A DNA stretch of 28,251 nucleotides from an uncultured Treponema sp. Its GTDB lineage: Bacteria > Spirochaetota > Spirochaetia > Treponematales > Treponemataceae. Under the pieces are notes generated by a model. That model saw only the letters and a list, made by a program, of their open reading frames with translations, did not search any database and was not told where the DNA came from. Positions 9,155 through 17,368 of the stretch are shown one piece after another. The stretch covers positions 1 through 28,251 of the forward strand of contig CALAUH010000323.1 of assembly GCA_937892225.1 (NCBI GenBank), written 5' to 3'. Within the stretch, counting starts at the first letter, position 1; each line of letters opens with the position of its first letter. A program made the position numbers and the translations under genes.

Positions 9155-10330
9155 ACCTTCATCAATCAATTCAATTATTGCTGAAACAAGTTCTGGGTCA
9201 AAATGTGATCCAGAACATTTTTTTAACTCAATTATAACTTCTGCTAAAGGTAAACTCTGTCTGTAACAACGAGTTGTAGTCATAGCATCAAATGAATCGG
9301 CAATACAAATAATTCTTGATTCCAAAGGAATTTTTTTACCATTTAAACCATCTGGATATCCAGAACCATCATATTTTTCGTGATGATATTTAACGATATT
9401 TGAAAGATTTGGAATAGAATTAAAATCACGCAATACATCTGAACCTAATTCTGCATGAGTTTTCATAATTCCCATTTCTTCTTTATTTAATTTACCTTTT
9501 TTGTTTAAAATTTCATCTGGTATTAAAATTTTTCCTACATCATGTAAAATTGCAGAATAATATACATTTTGAACTTTATAATCAGGTAATTCAATTTTTT
9601 CTGCAATCAATTTAGAATAATAACTTACTCGCTGAGAATGACCTTTTGTATACTTATCTTTTGCTTCAATTGCATTAGCGAAAGTTTTTAATGACTGTTC
9701 CAGAAAGTCCTGTGTTATTTGCTGTTTATCTTTAATGATTTTAATTCTATTCAAGAAGAAAATTGAAGTTAGTAAAAATACAACTGTAGTTAAAAAAGCA
9801 ACTATTAAAAACCAGAACAATTTCGATTCTGTTAATATTTTCTTTGTTGTATAGACAATTCTACACTTTCCCGGTTTAAATGATGAATCAGTGTACATAA
9901 TACAACCAAATGTTATTTCACCACCTATAGGAATTGAACGTATTTTTAACTGTGGATTATATCTAACGACAAGTCTGCCGTCTCTTATATTAAATATACC
10001 ATTCCAGCTGCTATCTATATAACTTTCTTCTGGAACATCAATAACAACATTCCAATCACCAATTTCTTCTTTTGATTTATTTTTTAATACTGCATCATAC
10101 TGTGCACCTAAAAGAGCATTTCCACCATCATACCACTGTTTTGTAGGATGTCTTGCAAAAGATAATTCAACTGGTAATTTTTTAAAAGATTCTTTATCAG
10201 ATAAATTTTCTATTTCAATTGATTTTTTTACAGGATTTTTAATAGTGAAATTCAAATAGAGTGTTAAAATAAAATATAATATAAATAAACTTGAATAAAT
10301 AACTATTGCTATAATTTTTCTCTTCTTCAT
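9140..10330 (-). CDS. HD-GYP domain receptor with extracytoplasmic CBM2-like domain (putative c-di-GMP phosphodiesterase)
   Basis: A 396-residue protein with the start taken at 10330 (MKKRKIIAIV), where the first membrane helix follows directly. An ATG 69 bases upstream would add a charged extension lying over the promoter. Helix 1 is ~6-28 and helix 2 ~171-193. The ~140 residues between them resemble a family 2 carbohydrate-binding module: YDAVLKNKS (78-86), IGDWNVVIDVP (90-100), SSWNG (107-111), YNPQLK (124-129), IPIGGEITFG (133-142). The cytoplasmic half is a complete HD-GYP domain: H231, HD (263-264) with GK, HAELG (292-296), HHEKYDGSGYP (316-326) and D345. HD-GYP proteins usually hydrolyse c-di-GMP. 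The gene is divergent from a lipoprotein gene, with overlapping promoters. Confidence 0.88.
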   Translation of the reverse strand: MKKRKIIAIVIYSSLFILYFILTLYLNFTIKNPVKKSIEIENLSDKESFKKLPVELSFARHPTKQWYDGGNALLGAQYDAVLKNKSKEEIGDWNVVIDVPEESYIDSSWNGIFNIRDGRLVVRYNPQLKIRSIPIGGEITFGCIMYTDSSFKPGKCRIVYTTKKILTESKLFWFLIVAFLTTVVFLLTSIFFLNRIKIIKDKQQITQDFLEQSLKTFANAIEAKDKYTKGHSQRVSYYSKLIAEKIELPDYKVQNVYYSAILHDVGKILIPDEILNKKGKLNKEEMGIMKTHAELGSDVLRDFNSIPNLSNIVKYHHEKYDGSGYPDGLNGKKIPLESRIICIADSFDAMTTTRCYRQSLPLAEVIIELKKCSGSHFDPELVSAIIELIDEGKIGK

Positions 10331-10337
10331 AAAGAAT

Positions 10338-10387
10338 ATTATATCATATTTTTTTATTTTGCAAAATTTTACTTTTTTAGTTAAAAT
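10338..10387. promoter_or_regulatory. Overlapping divergent promoters sharing a -35 palindrome
   Basis: The palindrome TTTTGCAAAA (10357-10366) supplies a -35 to both sides. On plus, TTGCAA (10359-10364), 17 bp, then TAAAAT (10382-10387) leads to the lipoprotein gene. On minus, TTTGCA (10365-10360), 16 bp, then TATAAT (10343-10338) leads to the HD-GYP gene with only 7 bases to its ATG. Polymerase could occupy only one at a time. Confidence 0.5.
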
Positions 10388-10414
10388 TAAAATGTTCATT
10401 TAAAAGAGGTTTTT

Positions 10415-10981
10415 ATGCTTAAAAAATTTTTACCAGTTTTTTCTATTTTAATATTATTAAGTTCATGTAATCTATTAAAATTTGAACAACCTATACAAGA
10501 AGAAAATCCTTTAGATATGAAATTTTTTAAGACGACTTTAAAAAGAGAATTTTATGATATTCCTTATTATCTTTTATTTACTAGAGATGAAATTACAGAT
10601 GAACAGGAACTTTTAATAGACAAAGACGTTTACGTTTTAGACGGTGATGCTTTTTTAGAACAAATTACAATTTATTCATATTCAGTTTCAAAAGTAAATC
10701 ATTTTCCTGATGGAAGAATTACTGGAACTATCAATGCAAAATTAAAATACATTCCAGTCTTATTTCCAGGAATCGGATTTGACTGCCAGAATTATGAAAC
10801 CTGCAGAAAATATGTTCAAAGCAATGATCCGAACGTAATCGTTCCAGATAATTATGAAGAATTATTCAATACAAATTATACATTCAAATTTACTTATGTA
10901 GATAATTCAATAGAAATTAATATTAATAATGAAAAACTTTCTTTAAAAGAAGAATTTGAATCACAACGAAATGAATACTAA
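10415..10981 (+). CDS. Putative lipoprotein, unknown function
   Basis: A 188-residue protein with a lipoprotein signal peptide: a charged start (MLKK), a hydrophobic run (FLPVFSILILL) and the lipobox LSSC with Cys18. The start has AGAGG seven bases upstream. The mature part is probably globular and beta-rich, with a Cys pair near CQNYETC (residues 123-129). No family is recognised. The 3' end overlaps the methyltransferase start by 11 bp, indicating an operon with it. Confidence 0.78.
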   Translation: MLKKFLPVFSILILLSSCNLLKFEQPIQEENPLDMKFFKTTLKREFYDIPYYLLFTRDEITDEQELLIDKDVYVLDGDAFLEQITIYSYSVSKVNHFPDGRITGTINAKLKYIPVLFPGIGFDCQNYETCRKYVQSNDPNVIVPDNYEELFNTNYTFKFTYVDNSIEININNEKLSLKEEFESQRNEY

Positions 10982-11756
10982 TTTTGAACAAACAGATACA
11001 CTTTTAAATGGATATAAAATAATTCAAAATAAAAACTCGTTCATGTTTGGAATTGATGCTGTTTTACTTTCCGCTTTTGTTAAAGAAAATGTTCATTTTA
11101 AAACAACAGATAAAATCATTGATTTAGGAACAGGCAATGCTATAATCCCTCTTTTATTATCATCATCTGCAGATTGTAAAATTACAGGTTTAGAAATTCA
11201 AAAAGAAATTTCTGATATGGCAAAAAGAAGTATTGAACTAAATAATCTTTTAAACATTCAAATTATAAATGATGATATTAAAAAGGTTTCTAATATTTTT
11301 GCAAAACATTCTTTTAATTATGTAATTTCAAATCCTCCTTATATGACGGCAGATTCTGGTAAAGAAAATCAAACAGATGCAAAATCTATTGCCCGACACG
11401 AAATTTTATGTAATTTAGATGATGTTATTTCTTCTGCAGATTTTTTACTACAAACTCACGGTTCTTTTTTTATGATTCACAGAGCTAATCGTTTAACTGA
11501 TATTCTTTTTACATTAAGAAAATATCAGCTTGAACCAAAAATTTTAAGATTAATTCATCCTTATGAAAATCAGGAACCTACAATGGTTTTAATCGAAGCC
11601 AGAAAAAATGCAAAATCAGATTTAAAAATTCTACCTCCATTATTTGTATATAATAAAGAAAACAGAAAATCAGATAACAATAGAATTTATTCTGATGAAG
11701 TAATACATATTTACAATTCCTTTAAACAAATGCATAATAGTACAAAGTTAAACTAA
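10971..11756 (+). CDS. trmN6: tRNA1(Val) (adenine-37-N6)-methyltransferase family protein (TrmN6/YfiC-like)
   Basis: A SAM-dependent methyltransferase of 261 residues from the ATG at 10971; a TTG 15 bp upstream is possible but less likely. Early family motifs are LLNGYKIIQN and FMFGIDAVLLSAF. The SAM-binding motif I is IIDLGTGNAIIPLLL, the acidic residue sits in GLEIQKE, and the N6-adenine catalytic motif is NPPYM. The C-terminal EPTMVLIEARK is also typical. TrmN6 methylates A37 of tRNA(Val), and closely related proteins modify other adenines, so the exact target is inferred. The gene overlaps the lipoprotein gene by 11 bp. Its stop codon lies inside the proposed TetR operator. Confidence 0.85.
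   Translation: MNTNFEQTDTLLNGYKIIQNKNSFMFGIDAVLLSAFVKENVHFKTTDKIIDLGTGNAIIPLLLSSSADCKITGLEIQKEISDMAKRSIELNNLLNIQIINDDIKKVSNIFAKHSFNYVISNPPYMTADSGKENQTDAKSIARHEILCNLDDVISSADFLLQTHGSFFMIHRANRLTDILFTLRKYQLEPKILRLIHPYENQEPTMVLIEARKNAKSDLKILPPLFVYNKENRKSDNNRIYSDEVIHIYNSFKQMHNSTKLN
11710..11738 (+). promoter_or_regulatory. Probable promoter of tetR-acyl-CoA synthetase operon
   Basis: TTTACA (11710-11715), a 17-bp spacer and CATAAT (11733-11738) match the sigma-70 consensus 5/6 and 5/6. It lies inside the end of the methyltransferase gene and would start transcription near 11745, just before the inverted repeat at 11751. Confidence 0.55.
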
Positions 11757-11768
11757 TGAGCGTTAGTT
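11751..11768. promoter_or_regulatory. Probable TetR operator (site 1)
   Basis: AACTAATGAGCGTTAGTT is an inverted repeat of two 8-bp arms around AG, with one mismatched pair. It sits just downstream of the predicted transcription start and 15 bp before the tetR ATG, the usual place for autorepression. It matches the site at 20035-20052 at 16 of 18 bases. Confidence 0.6.
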
Positions 11769-11783
11769 ACCGACAATATTATT

Positions 11784-12449
11784 ATGACAAAGAAAAACAT
11801 TTCACAAGAAAAGATTATTCAGTCATTTTTATCATGTGCTTTTGAAAAAAGTGCTGGTGCAACTTCTCTTTCTGATATTTCTGATAGTCTTGAAATTAAA
11901 AAAGCTTCTCTTTATAACCATTTCGAAAATCGAGATGATATGTATGATTCAACAATTGAACTTTGTAAAAAAGAAATTTCTTCTATTAGTTTTTTATCTG
12001 ATAAAGTCATAGAAACTATAAAATCTGGAAAAGCCGCTATATCTCCACTTTTTAAAAGATTAATAACTCGATTTTTTAACTTATATGAATCCGAACCTCT
12101 TTTTCAAATGTACACCTTTATTCACACAGAACAATATTTTAACTATAATGCTTTAAAAATAATAACAGATGAAATTGAAAAAATTTCTGATGATATAAAA
12201 AAAATACTTACTGCTTTTGCAGAAACTGGTAAAATCACAGAACGTTCAGATAAAGAAACAAAAGAAATCGCAAGTTCAATTACAGCAATTATTTTACAAC
12301 AGCGCGATTTTTATATTGCAAACAGAAAAGAAATTGTAAGACAGAATCCTGAAAGTGGTGCTGGTTCTTTATTTGCATTACCAACTGATGATATAGCCTT
12401 GAATAAAACTATTAAATTAGTAGATAATCTATTATCACGAATAGATTAA
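11784..12449 (+). CDS. TetR/AcrR family transcriptional regulator (candidate fatty-acid regulator)
   Basis: A 221-residue protein with a typical N-terminal TetR helix-turn-helix (about 8-58), including SLSDISDSLEIKKASLYNHF and ENRDDMYD. The C-terminal ligand-binding part is all-helical and not assignable. It is followed after 10 bp by a long-chain acyl-CoA synthetase gene, which suggests it senses fatty acids or acyl-CoA, as TetR-type FadR proteins do in Bacillus; the ligand is inference. A palindrome directly upstream suggests autoregulation. The ATG has no clear Shine-Dalgarno. Confidence 0.88.
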   Translation: MTKKNISQEKIIQSFLSCAFEKSAGATSLSDISDSLEIKKASLYNHFENRDDMYDSTIELCKKEISSISFLSDKVIETIKSGKAAISPLFKRLITRFFNLYESEPLFQMYTFIHTEQYFNYNALKIITDEIEKISDDIKKILTAFAETGKITERSDKETKEIASSITAIILQQRDFYIANRKEIVRQNPESGAGSLFALPTDDIALNKTIKLVDNLLSRID

Positions 12450-12459
12450 GAGGAAAATA

Positions 12460-14394
12460 ATGGAATTAAATGAAAATCTAACTTTACCTAAACTTATTAA
12501 AAATTCTTCACAAACTTATTCAGAAATTTATGCTCAATATAAAAGAATTAAAAATGGTGTTTTTGAACCAATAACATATAGAGATTTTTTCCAATTAGGA
12601 TTAGATTTTGGTGCAGCACTTCTTAAAATTGGAATTAAAAGAGGTGAATTAATCGGTCTTATTTCTGATAACCGAGCAGAATGGATGCAGGCAGATTTAG
12701 GTTTATTATCTATTGGTGCAATAGATATTCCACGTGGCTGTGATGCAACACCTTTAGATTTAGAAAAAATTTTTTCTTGTGCAAATGCAGAAATTATTAT
12801 TGCTGAAAATAGTTCACAAGTTAATAAAATAATCAATTTAAAAGAAAAATGTCCTTTTATAAAAACAATCATCTGTTTTGAAGATGAAATTAAAGATGAT
12901 GTAAAAGAAGCAGCAAAAACTAAAAAATTAACTATTTATTATTATAACGAACTTATAAAAGAAGGAAAAAAATATAGAATCGAAAATCCGGGACAAGTTG
13001 AAGCTGAATTAGAAAAAGGTAAAATTGATGATACTGCTACAATCATTTTTACTTCAGGAACAACTGGTACTCCAAAAGGTGTAGTTTTAACTCATAAAAA
13101 TTTCTTAGCCCAATTAGACGAAATTGTAGAACGTATTTATTTAAATCCAGGTGACAAAGCTCTTAACGTTCTTCCAATCTGGCATGTATTTGAACGAGAA
13201 GTTGAATATATCATAATGGCACAAGGTGCTACTATCTGTTATTCAAAACCTGTAGGTTCTATTTTACTTGCAGATATTAAACAATTAAATCCTCATGTAA
13301 TTCCAGCAGTTCCACGTATTTTTGAAGCTGTTTATGATGGAATCACAAAAAAAATGAGAAAATCAGGAGGCATTACAAACGATTTATTTAATTTCTTTGT
13401 TTCAGTTGCAATTACACATAAACGAATTCAAAGAAAATTATTTAGACAAAATGCTTGTTTTTCACGTTATTATACAGGTTTCTGGTGGTTAATCGGATTT
13501 ATCCCTTGGTTACTAATGTGGCCTCTTTACTGGATTGGTGATTTACTAGTTTTTAGAAAAATTAAATCTATGCTTGGTAAAAACTTACGTGCAGGTGTTG
13601 CTGGTGGTGGTGCTTTCCCTCCAAATATTGATGAATTCTTCTGGGCAATCGGTATAAAAATTGTTGAAGGTTACGGCTTAACTGAAACTGCACCTATTGT
13701 TTCTGTAAGACCAATCGCAGCACCTATATACAGAACTATCGGTTCTCCAATACGTGGAGTAAAAGTAAGAATTGTAGATCAGGAAGGTTTTGTACTTGGA
13801 CGATGCAAAGAAGGTGTTCTTCAGGTTAAAGGTGATACTGTAATGAAAGAATATTACAAGAATCCTGAATTAACAAAAAAAGCATTTACAGTTGACGGTT
13901 GGTTAGATACAGGAGATCTTGCTATATTAACAATTCATGATGAACTTCAGATTAAAGGCCGTATTAAAGATACAATTGTTCTTCGAGGTGGAGAAAATCT
14001 TGAACCTTTACCAATTGAAATGAAACTTGCTGAATCTAAATATATTAAACAGGCTGTTGTTGTCGGCCAGGATATGCGTTATTTAGGTGCATTAATATTA
14101 GTTGATGAAGAAGAAATTAAAAACTTCGGTGCAGAAAACGGTATACAATACGATACATATGAAAATTTCTTACTTTCTGAAGAAGTACAAAAACTTTATG
14201 AAGGAGAAATTGCAAATTTAATAAGTTCAAAAAATGGTTTTAAAATGTTTGAACGTATTTCAAAATTCAAATTAATTACAAAACCTTTTGAAGTAGGTGT
14301 TGAGCTTTCTGCAAAACAGGAAATTATGCGTTTTAGAATCAATGAGATTTATAAAAACGAAATTAAAGCAATGTTTGCCGACAGTGATAATTAA
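12460..14394 (+). CDS. Long-chain fatty acid--CoA ligase (AMP-forming), copy 1
   Basis: A 644-residue ANL-superfamily enzyme that activates fatty acids to acyl-AMP and then acyl-CoA. The P-loop motif is TSGTTGTPKG (198-207). Further motifs are GYGLTET (404-410), TGD (484-486), KGRIKD (499-504) and the C-terminal SAKQEIMRFRI region. A tryptophan-rich hydrophobic stretch at ~340-365 (FWWLIGFIPWLLMWPLYW) is typical of the long FACS-type members and probably contacts the membrane. It lies 10 bp after the TetR gene with AGGA before the ATG, so it is co-transcribed, and is followed by a strong terminator. It could serve phospholipid recycling, since no beta-oxidation genes are visible. Confidence 0.92.
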   Translation: MELNENLTLPKLIKNSSQTYSEIYAQYKRIKNGVFEPITYRDFFQLGLDFGAALLKIGIKRGELIGLISDNRAEWMQADLGLLSIGAIDIPRGCDATPLDLEKIFSCANAEIIIAENSSQVNKIINLKEKCPFIKTIICFEDEIKDDVKEAAKTKKLTIYYYNELIKEGKKYRIENPGQVEAELEKGKIDDTATIIFTSGTTGTPKGVVLTHKNFLAQLDEIVERIYLNPGDKALNVLPIWHVFEREVEYIIMAQGATICYSKPVGSILLADIKQLNPHVIPAVPRIFEAVYDGITKKMRKSGGITNDLFNFFVSVAITHKRIQRKLFRQNACFSRYYTGFWWLIGFIPWLLMWPLYWIGDLLVFRKIKSMLGKNLRAGVAGGGAFPPNIDEFFWAIGIKIVEGYGLTETAPIVSVRPIAAPIYRTIGSPIRGVKVRIVDQEGFVLGRCKEGVLQVKGDTVMKEYYKNPELTKKAFTVDGWLDTGDLAILTIHDELQIKGRIKDTIVLRGGENLEPLPIEMKLAESKYIKQAVVVGQDMRYLGALILVDEEEIKNFGAENGIQYDTYENFLLSEEVQKLYEGEIANLISSKNGFKMFERISKFKLITKPFEVGVELSAKQEIMRFRINEIYKNEIKAMFADSDN

Positions 14395-14400
14395 TTATTA

Positions 14401-14435
14401 AAAAGGAAAGAGTTTTTACTCTTTCCTTTTTTTTA
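14401..14435 (+). terminator. Rho-independent terminator after acyl-CoA synthetase 1
   Basis: GGAAAGAGT and ACTCTTTCC form a stem with a TTTT loop, extended by A5/T5 at the base and followed by eight T. It starts 7 bp after the stop codon. Confidence 0.9.
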
Positions 14436-14504
14436 AAACCACTTGCCGTTTTATTTCAATTTTATTATCTTTAAAGGTAATATTTTGAAAAGAGGCAAAA
14501 ATAA

Positions 14505-16475
14505 ATGGCAAAACATGAATTCCAAACTGAAGTAAATCAACTTCTTAAACTTATCATTCATTCTTTATATTCAAACAAAGACATTTTTTTAAGAGAAATT
14601 GTTTCTAATGGATCAGATGCATTGGACAAACTCAAATATTTATCTGTATCTGATGAAGCTTTTAAAAAAATAACTTTTAATCCAAGAATCGACATCATGT
14701 TCAATGAAGAAAAATCAACTTTAACAGTTCAAGATTCTGGTATTGGTATGAACGAAGAAGATTTAACAAATAACTTAGGAACAATCGCTCGTTCAGGAAC
14801 AAAAGCTTTCTTAGAAAAATTAGGAACAGATGCAGCAAAAGATTCTGCATTAATCGGACAATTTGGTGTTGGTTTCTACTCAGCATTTATGGCAGCAAAA
14901 CAGATTGATGTTTATACAAGAAAAGCTGCCGGTGATGGAAAAATCTGGCATTGGTCTTCTGACGGTACAAACTCTTATGATATTAATGAAATTACAGCAG
15001 ATTCAGAAATTGCAAAAAAATATGGTTTTGATAAACCTGAAACAAACGGTTCTGCAATAGAAATGCTTTTAAATGACGAAAGCAAAGAATATGCTTCTAG
15101 ATGGAAGATTGAAGAATTAATCAAACGTTATTCTGACCATATTGCATTCCCAATTTATCTTCATTATGAACAGAAACAATATGATGATAAAGGAAAAGTA
15201 ACTGGTTCAGAAAACAAAGTAGATCAGGTAAACAGTGCTTCAGCTTTATGGAAACGTTCTAAATCAGAATTAAAAGAAGCTGATTATAATGAATTTTATA
15301 AAACAATCGGTCATGACGGACAAGATCCACTTCATTATGTACATACACATGCAGAAGGAACTCAGGAATATACAACATTATTCTTTATTCCACAGACAGC
15401 ACCTTTTGATATGTACCAGGCTGATTATAAAAGCGGCTTAAAATTATATGTAAAACGTGTCTTTATAACAGATGATGACAGAGAACTTTTACCATCATAT
15501 TTACGCTTTGTTAGAGGTATTATCGATTCTGAAGATTTACCATTAAATGTAAGCCGTGAAATTTTACAGCAAAACAGAATTTTAGATAACATTAAAAAAT
15601 CATCTGTAAAAAAACTTTTAAGTGAATTCAAAAAGATGGGCGAAGCTGCAGATAAAGCTAAAAAAATCGAAAATCCATCTGATGCAGACAAAGCTTCAAT
15701 TGAAAAATGGAATAAATTTGTTACTGCATTTAATCGCCCGATGAAAGAAGGTCTTTACAGTGATTTTGAAAATCGTGATGAAATTCAAGAAATTGTTCGT
15801 TTCAAGAGTACAGATGCTTCTGGAACTGGCGAAAACAACTGGACAAGTTTTGCAGATTATGTTTCAAGAATGAAGCCTGAACAGAAATCAATTTTCTACA
15901 TTGCAGGAAGTGATGAAAAAAATCTTCGCGAAAATCCTTTATTAAAAGCATATACTGCAAAAGGATTCGAAGTTCTTATCATGTCTGATGATATTGATGA
16001 CATTGTAATTCCTGGCGTAAACAAATATAAAGAATATGATTTAAAAGCTGTAAACCGTTCAGGAAGTGATGAAGATTTAGGCGGAGATAAAGAAGAAGCT
16101 AAGAAAAAAGAAGAAGCATTTAAGCCTGTTGTTGAAAAAATACAGAAAGCTTTAGGAGATAAAGTTAAAGAAGTTAAACTTTCAAAAACTTTATCAGGAG
16201 AAAATCCTTCTTGTATCGTAGTAGATGAAAATGATCCTTCTTATCAGATGATTCAAATGATGAAAGCAATGGGTCAGCCAGGTCCTGAATTAAAACCAAT
16301 TCTTGAAGTAAATGGTGATCATCCTATTTTAGCAAAAATTAAAGACAGTTCTGATGAAAATCTTATAAAAGATGTAAGTGAAGTTCTTTTTAATCAGGCA
16401 TTACTTATTGCAGGAGTTGAAATTAAAGAACCATCAGTATTTATTAAACACTTAAATAATCTTTTAAGTAAATAA
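14505..16475 (+). CDS. htpG: Chaperone protein HtpG (bacterial Hsp90)
   Basis: A 656-residue cytoplasmic ATP-dependent chaperone. The GHKL ATPase domain begins FQTEVNQLLKLIIHSLYSNK and carries E31, N35 (SNGSDALDKL), DSGIGM (77-82) and GQFGVGFYSAF (118-128). The middle domain contains LRFVRGIIDSEDLPLNVSRE with the arginine that contacts ATP. The C-terminal dimerisation domain is complete and lacks an MEEVD tail, as usual for bacteria. It is slightly longer than the 624 residues of E. coli. AGAGG lies ~10 bases before the ATG. It is transcribed alone, between two strong terminators. No CIRCE-type heat-shock operator was seen upstream. Confidence 0.97.
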   Translation: MAKHEFQTEVNQLLKLIIHSLYSNKDIFLREIVSNGSDALDKLKYLSVSDEAFKKITFNPRIDIMFNEEKSTLTVQDSGIGMNEEDLTNNLGTIARSGTKAFLEKLGTDAAKDSALIGQFGVGFYSAFMAAKQIDVYTRKAAGDGKIWHWSSDGTNSYDINEITADSEIAKKYGFDKPETNGSAIEMLLNDESKEYASRWKIEELIKRYSDHIAFPIYLHYEQKQYDDKGKVTGSENKVDQVNSASALWKRSKSELKEADYNEFYKTIGHDGQDPLHYVHTHAEGTQEYTTLFFIPQTAPFDMYQADYKSGLKLYVKRVFITDDDRELLPSYLRFVRGIIDSEDLPLNVSREILQQNRILDNIKKSSVKKLLSEFKKMGEAADKAKKIENPSDADKASIEKWNKFVTAFNRPMKEGLYSDFENRDEIQEIVRFKSTDASGTGENNWTSFADYVSRMKPEQKSIFYIAGSDEKNLRENPLLKAYTAKGFEVLIMSDDIDDIVIPGVNKYKEYDLKAVNRSGSDEDLGGDKEEAKKKEEAFKPVVEKIQKALGDKVKEVKLSKTLSGENPSCIVVDENDPSYQMIQMMKAMGQPGPELKPILEVNGDHPILAKIKDSSDENLIKDVSEVLFNQALLIAGVEIKEPSVFIKHLNNLLSK

Positions 16476-16493
16476 ATTTATTTTCTTTAATTC

Positions 16494-16533
16494 AAGAGGT
16501 TGTTAGATTATATTCTACAACCTCTTTTTTTTT
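16494..16533 (+). terminator. Rho-independent terminator after htpG
   Basis: AAGAGGTTGT (16494-16503) and ACAACCTCTT (16517-16526) form a perfect 10-bp stem with a 13-base loop followed by a run of T. The T-run directly abuts the -10 element of the next gene. Confidence 0.92.
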
Positions 16534-16535
16534 GC

Positions 16536-16541
16536 TATACT
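16536..16541 (+). promoter_or_regulatory. -10 element implying a leaderless amidohydrolase mRNA
   Basis: TATACT lies 6 bases before the ATG at 16548, so transcription would start at or next to the A of the start codon. No Shine-Dalgarno is present and only a weak -35 (near 16513) is visible. Confidence 0.5.
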
Positions 16542-16547
16542 CTTTTT

Positions 16548-17330
16548 ATGATTATCGATTTTCATGCTCACATTTATCCAGAAAAAATTGCAGAAAAAGC
16601 AACAAAAGCAATTGGTGACTTTTATGAAGCTCCAATGAAATATAACGGTCACATCCCGGAATTATTGGCAAGCGGTTCAAAAATTGGTGTAGACAAATAT
16701 GTTGTTCATTCAACTGCTACAAAAGAACAGCAGGTTGAATCTATAAATAATTTTATATTAACAGAAATTTCTAATCACAAAGAATTTATTGGATTTGGAA
16801 CTATTCATCCGGATTATATAAATTTTGAAAATGAATTGAATCGCATTAAAAATGCCGGACTTAAGGGAATTAAACTTCATCCTGATTTTCAGAAATTTCA
16901 AATAGATTGTGAAAAAATGGATCCAATTTATGAAATTATGTCTAATCTTAAATTACCTGTATTAGTTCATGCAGGAGATTGCAGATATGACTTTTCAGGT
17001 CCAAAAAGAATAAAAAATGTATTGTCTAAACATCCAGATTTAATTTTAATTGCTGCACATTTTGGCGGATATACAGAATGGAAAGCTTCAACAGAATATC
17101 TTGTTGGTCAGAAAGTTTATTTTGATACATCCAGCACTTTATGGAAACTTCCAGTTGAAGAAGCAAATATAATGATAAAAAAACATGGTGTTGAAAATTT
17201 CCTGTTCGGTTCTGATTTTCCAATGTGGGATCATACTGAAGAATTTGAACGCTTTAATAAATTAGATTTAAATTCCACAGAAAAAGACAAAATTCTATAT
17301 CAAAATGCAAAAAATTTATTAAAAATTTAA
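16548..17330 (+). CDS. Amidohydrolase family (Amidohydrolase_2-type) metal-dependent hydrolase
   Basis: A 260-residue TIM-barrel hydrolase. I chose the ATG at 16548 because the protein then begins with the family's metal-binding beta-strand MIIDFHAHIYPE (HxH at 6-8). An upstream in-frame TTG at 16500 would translate through the htpG terminator. Other metal or active-site positions are GIKLHPDF (107-114), LVHAGD (139-144), AAHFGG (169-174) and GSDFPMW (221-227). The family includes decarboxylases and amidohydrolases related to ACMSD; the substrate cannot be told. It is a probable cytoplasmic enzyme in a transcription unit of its own. Confidence 0.85.
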   Translation: MIIDFHAHIYPEKIAEKATKAIGDFYEAPMKYNGHIPELLASGSKIGVDKYVVHSTATKEQQVESINNFILTEISNHKEFIGFGTIHPDYINFENELNRIKNAGLKGIKLHPDFQKFQIDCEKMDPIYEIMSNLKLPVLVHAGDCRYDFSGPKRIKNVLSKHPDLILIAAHFGGYTEWKASTEYLVGQKVYFDTSSTLWKLPVEEANIMIKKHGVENFLFGSDFPMWDHTEEFERFNKLDLNSTEKDKILYQNAKNLLKI

Positions 17331-17332
17331 AT

Positions 17333-17361
17333 TTGCGATATTACAGATATTGATATAGAAT
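17333..17361 (+). promoter_or_regulatory. Probable leaderless promoter of the 7TM HD-GYP gene
   Basis: TTGCGA (17333-17338), a 17-bp spacer and TAGAAT (17356-17361) are followed by 7 bases and the ATG at 17369. No Shine-Dalgarno is present. Confidence 0.45.
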
Positions 17362-17368
17362 ATTTGTG

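Noticed and set aside
10331..10399. 69-base N-terminal extension of the HD-GYP receptor
   Set aside because: It covers both the -10 and -35 elements and places a lysine-rich stretch before the membrane helix; no ribosome binding site was seen.
16500..16547. Extended N-terminus of the amidohydrolase
   Set aside because: It would translate the htpG terminator; the conserved metal motif begins at the ATG at 16548.
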